Below, in pieces: positions 12,916 through 15,201 of a DNA stretch of 15,201 bases. The notes beneath the pieces are model-generated. The model saw nothing but the letters and a program-made list of their open reading frames with translations, was not told the origin of the DNA and made no database searches. The stretch's first letter is position 1, and each line of letters opens with the position of its first letter. The stretch comes from HGM12587 sp964580255 (GTDB taxonomy: Bacteria > Bacillota > Clostridia > Lachnospirales > Lachnospiraceae). The stretch is from NCBI GenBank assembly GCA_964580255.1, contig CAZOJX010000038.1, positions 1 to 15,201 of the forward strand, read 5' to 3'. Made by a program: the position numbers and the translations under genes.

Positions 12916-15201
12916 ATGGTAACGATGCTGAACAGCGGTGCATACCTTTTCAATGGTACAGAGATCATCGCAGACGATCAGGAAGCAGCTGCAAAGCTGA
13001 TGGCTAAGACAGGAACTGTTCCGCAGAAGGAAGCTGCGAAGCAGGGAACAATTGCTTATGGAATTTTAAAAGCTCACAATGTTTCCGGAAATATGGAAAA
13101 ATTGCAGATTAAATTTGATAAATTAACTTCTCACGATATTACCTTCGTGGGGATCATTCAGACAGCAAGAGCTTCGGGAATGGAACGTTTTCCGGTGCCT
13201 TATGTGCTGACCAACTGTCATAACAGTCTTTGCGCAGTTGGGGGAACCATCAATGAAGATGACCACATGTTTGGACTGACCTGTGCGAAAAAATACGGCG
13301 GCGTGTATGTACCGCCTCATCAGGCTGTTATTCACCAGTTTGCCAGAGAAATGCTGGCAGAGAGCGGAAAAATGATTTTAGGCTCTGACAGCCATACCCG
13401 TTATGGTGCATTGGGAACCATGGCTATGGGAGAAGGCGGTCCGGAGCTTGTAAAACAGCTTTTAAATAAGACCTATGACATCAATATGCCGCAGGTAGTC
13501 GGTGTTTATTTAACCGGAGCACCGGCAAAAGGGGTAGGCCCTCAGGACGTAGCGTTGGCGATCATCGGCGCAGTGTTCCAGTGCGGTTATGTAAATAATA
13601 AGGTGATGGAATTTATCGGTGACGGTGTAGCAAATTTAAGTGCAGATTTCCGTATCGGAATCGATGTTATGACCACAGAGACCACCTGTCTTTCTTCTAT
13701 TTGGAAAACTGACGAAAAGATTCAGGAATTTTATGCAGTTCACGGACGTGCAGATGCTTATAAAGAATTAAATCCGGAGAAAGTGGCTTATTATGACGGC
13801 ATGATCGTGGTAGATTTATCCAAGATCAAACCAATGATCGCCATGCCGTTCCACCCAAGCAATGCTTATACCATCGAGGAAGTCAATGCCAACCTTTTGG
13901 ACATTTTGGCAGACTGCGAAGCCAAGGCAAAGGTTTCCTTCGGGGATCAGGTAAACTTCTCCTTAAGAGACAAAGTGCGTGACGGCAGATTATATGTAGA
14001 TCAGGGTGTCATTGCAGGCTGTGCCGGCGGCGGATTTGAAAATATCTGTGCCGCTGCAGACATCTTAAAGGGCAGAAGCACCGGATGTGACGAATTTACC
14101 TTAAATGTATATCCTGCAAGTATGCCGGTTTACATGGAACTGATCAAAAACGGTGCAGCAGCGAAATTAATGGAAACAGGTGCGGTACTGAAAACTGCAT
14201 TCTGCGGTCCGTGTTTCGGTGCCGGAGATACACCGTCTCATAACGGATTGAGTATCAGACATTCTACAAGAAACTTCCCGAACAGAGAAGGATCTAAGAT
14301 CCAGAATGGCCAGATCGCATCGGTTGCATTGATGGACGCACGTTCCATTGCAGCTACTGCAGCCAATAAGGGATATTTAACCTCAGCTACAGACTTAGAT
14401 GTAGAATACAGCAATCCAAAATATCATTTTGATTCTGCAATCTATAAAAACCGTGTCTTTGACAGCAAGGGCGTAGCAGATCCGGATCAGGAGATCAAGA
14501 TGGGACCAAACATTAAAGATTGGCCGAAAATGTCTCCATTGCCGGAAAATATGGTATTAAAGGTTGTTTCTGAGATCCATGATCCGGTAACGACTACTGA
14601 CGAGTTGATTCCGTCCGGAGAAACGTCTTCCTACCGTTCCAATCCTTTAGGACTTGCGGAATTTACCCTTTCCAGAAAAGATCCGGAATATGTAGGAAAA
14701 GCAAAAGAGATCCAGAAAGCACAGAAAGCCATCGAAGAAGGAACCTGTCCTTTGGAGGCGGTAGAAGAATTAAAACCGGTGATGGAAATCGTACGATCTG
14801 TTTATCCGGAAGTTGGAAAAGGAAATCTGGGCGTGGGAAGCACCATTTTTGCAGTAAAACCGGGTGATGGTTCTGCAAGGGAACAGGCAGCTTCCTGTCA
14901 GAAGGTACTGGGCGGCTGGGCAAACATTGCCAACAGCTATGCGACCAAGCGTTACCGCTCCAACCTGATCAACTGGGGAATGCTTCCATTCCTCATCGAG
15001 GAAGGAGAATTGCCGTTTGCCAAAGAGGATTATCTGTTTATTCCGGATATTCGAAAAGCGGTAGAAGAAAAAGCATCTGAGATCAAGGCGTATGTGGTGA
15101 AGGACGGATTAAAAGAAATTACATTGAGATTGGGCGAACTGACAGACGATGAAAGAGAGATCATTTTGAAGGGCTGTCTTATCAACTATAATCGGGCATA
15201 A
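12916..15201 (+). CDS. Aconitase-family hydratase (aconitate hydratase-like)
   Basis: A 761-residue [4Fe-4S] hydro-lyase, complete to its TAA at the window end. Iron-sulfur ligands are C369 (AGCAGGGFEN) and C430/C433 (FCGPCFGAGD), giving C-x60-C-x2-C. Other aconitase features are GSDSHT with D158/H160, the substrate-binding arginine region STRNFPNREGSKI, and the C-terminal swivel loop GDGSARE with S653 as likely catalytic base and R655. The first motif departs from the usual GSCTNS and the swivel loop from GSSRE, so this is a divergent branch. It resembles the 'hydratase' (YbhJ-like) proteins more than classical AcnA as I recall them. Citrate-isocitrate isomerisation for glutamate synthesis is the likeliest role; a different hydroxyacid substrate is possible. 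It has its own promoter with a palindromic operator. Confidence 0.92.
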   Translation: MVTMLNSGAYLFNGTEIIADDQEAAAKLMAKTGTVPQKEAAKQGTIAYGILKAHNVSGNMEKLQIKFDKLTSHDITFVGIIQTARASGMERFPVPYVLTNCHNSLCAVGGTINEDDHMFGLTCAKKYGGVYVPPHQAVIHQFAREMLAESGKMILGSDSHTRYGALGTMAMGEGGPELVKQLLNKTYDINMPQVVGVYLTGAPAKGVGPQDVALAIIGAVFQCGYVNNKVMEFIGDGVANLSADFRIGIDVMTTETTCLSSIWKTDEKIQEFYAVHGRADAYKELNPEKVAYYDGMIVVDLSKIKPMIAMPFHPSNAYTIEEVNANLLDILADCEAKAKVSFGDQVNFSLRDKVRDGRLYVDQGVIAGCAGGGFENICAAADILKGRSTGCDEFTLNVYPASMPVYMELIKNGAAAKLMETGAVLKTAFCGPCFGAGDTPSHNGLSIRHSTRNFPNREGSKIQNGQIASVALMDARSIAATAANKGYLTSATDLDVEYSNPKYHFDSAIYKNRVFDSKGVADPDQEIKMGPNIKDWPKMSPLPENMVLKVVSEIHDPVTTTDELIPSGETSSYRSNPLGLAEFTLSRKDPEYVGKAKEIQKAQKAIEEGTCPLEAVEELKPVMEIVRSVYPEVGKGNLGVGSTIFAVKPGDGSAREQAASCQKVLGGWANIANSYATKRYRSNLINWGMLPFLIEEGELPFAKEDYLFIPDIRKAVEEKASEIKAYVVKDGLKEITLRLGELTDDEREIILKGCLINYNRA

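Overview
The window reads as chromosomal core DNA from a spore-forming, anaerobic-type Firmicute, most likely a Clostridia of the Lachnospiraceae kind. This is inferred from the strong AGGAGG-type ribosome binding sites, moderate G+C, the forespore sigma-F module next to spoVA genes, and the style of the large sensor kinase. I see no tRNA, rRNA, CRISPR array, insertion sequence or phage gene. Coding density is high and no gene-free stretch exceeds about 100 bases.

Layout: (1) 3-3541, the 3' part of valS followed closely by a membrane LTA synthase-family sulfatase. (2) 3547-5199, a probable two-gene unit with its own sigma-A-like promoter: a 47-residue acidic protein and a zinc-ribbon/TPR membrane protein, closed by a strong intrinsic terminator. 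(3) 5242-8421, the sporulation block spoIIAA-spoIIAB-sigF, a 54-residue single-pass membrane protein, then spoVAA-spoVAB-spoVAC, all on the + strand and tightly spaced or overlapping. (4) 8438-9480, a hairpin terminator usable from both sides and spoVAD on the opposite strand. No spoVAE lies in the window, so the usual AC-AD-AE order is broken. (5) 9577-12817, an OmpR-type response regulator and an 844-residue sensor kinase, transcribed divergently from spoVAD. (6) 12826-15201, an aconitase-family hydratase whose promoter has a perfect TATAAT box overlapped by a GntR-like palindrome inside a larger inverted repeat.

How the genes work together: SpoIIAA, SpoIIAB and SigF form the partner-switching circuit that activates SigF in the forespore. 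SpoVAA-AD belong to the dipicolinic-acid import/release machinery of the spore inner membrane. Placing spoVA straight after sigF is the ancestral Bacillus/Clostridium arrangement; the flipped spoVAD and the inserted 54-residue membrane gene are the local departures. Gene functions rest on motif recognition and remembered homologues, without database searches. Most of the window is conventional. The most interesting parts are the spoVA rearrangement, the small-protein genes and the aconitase control region.
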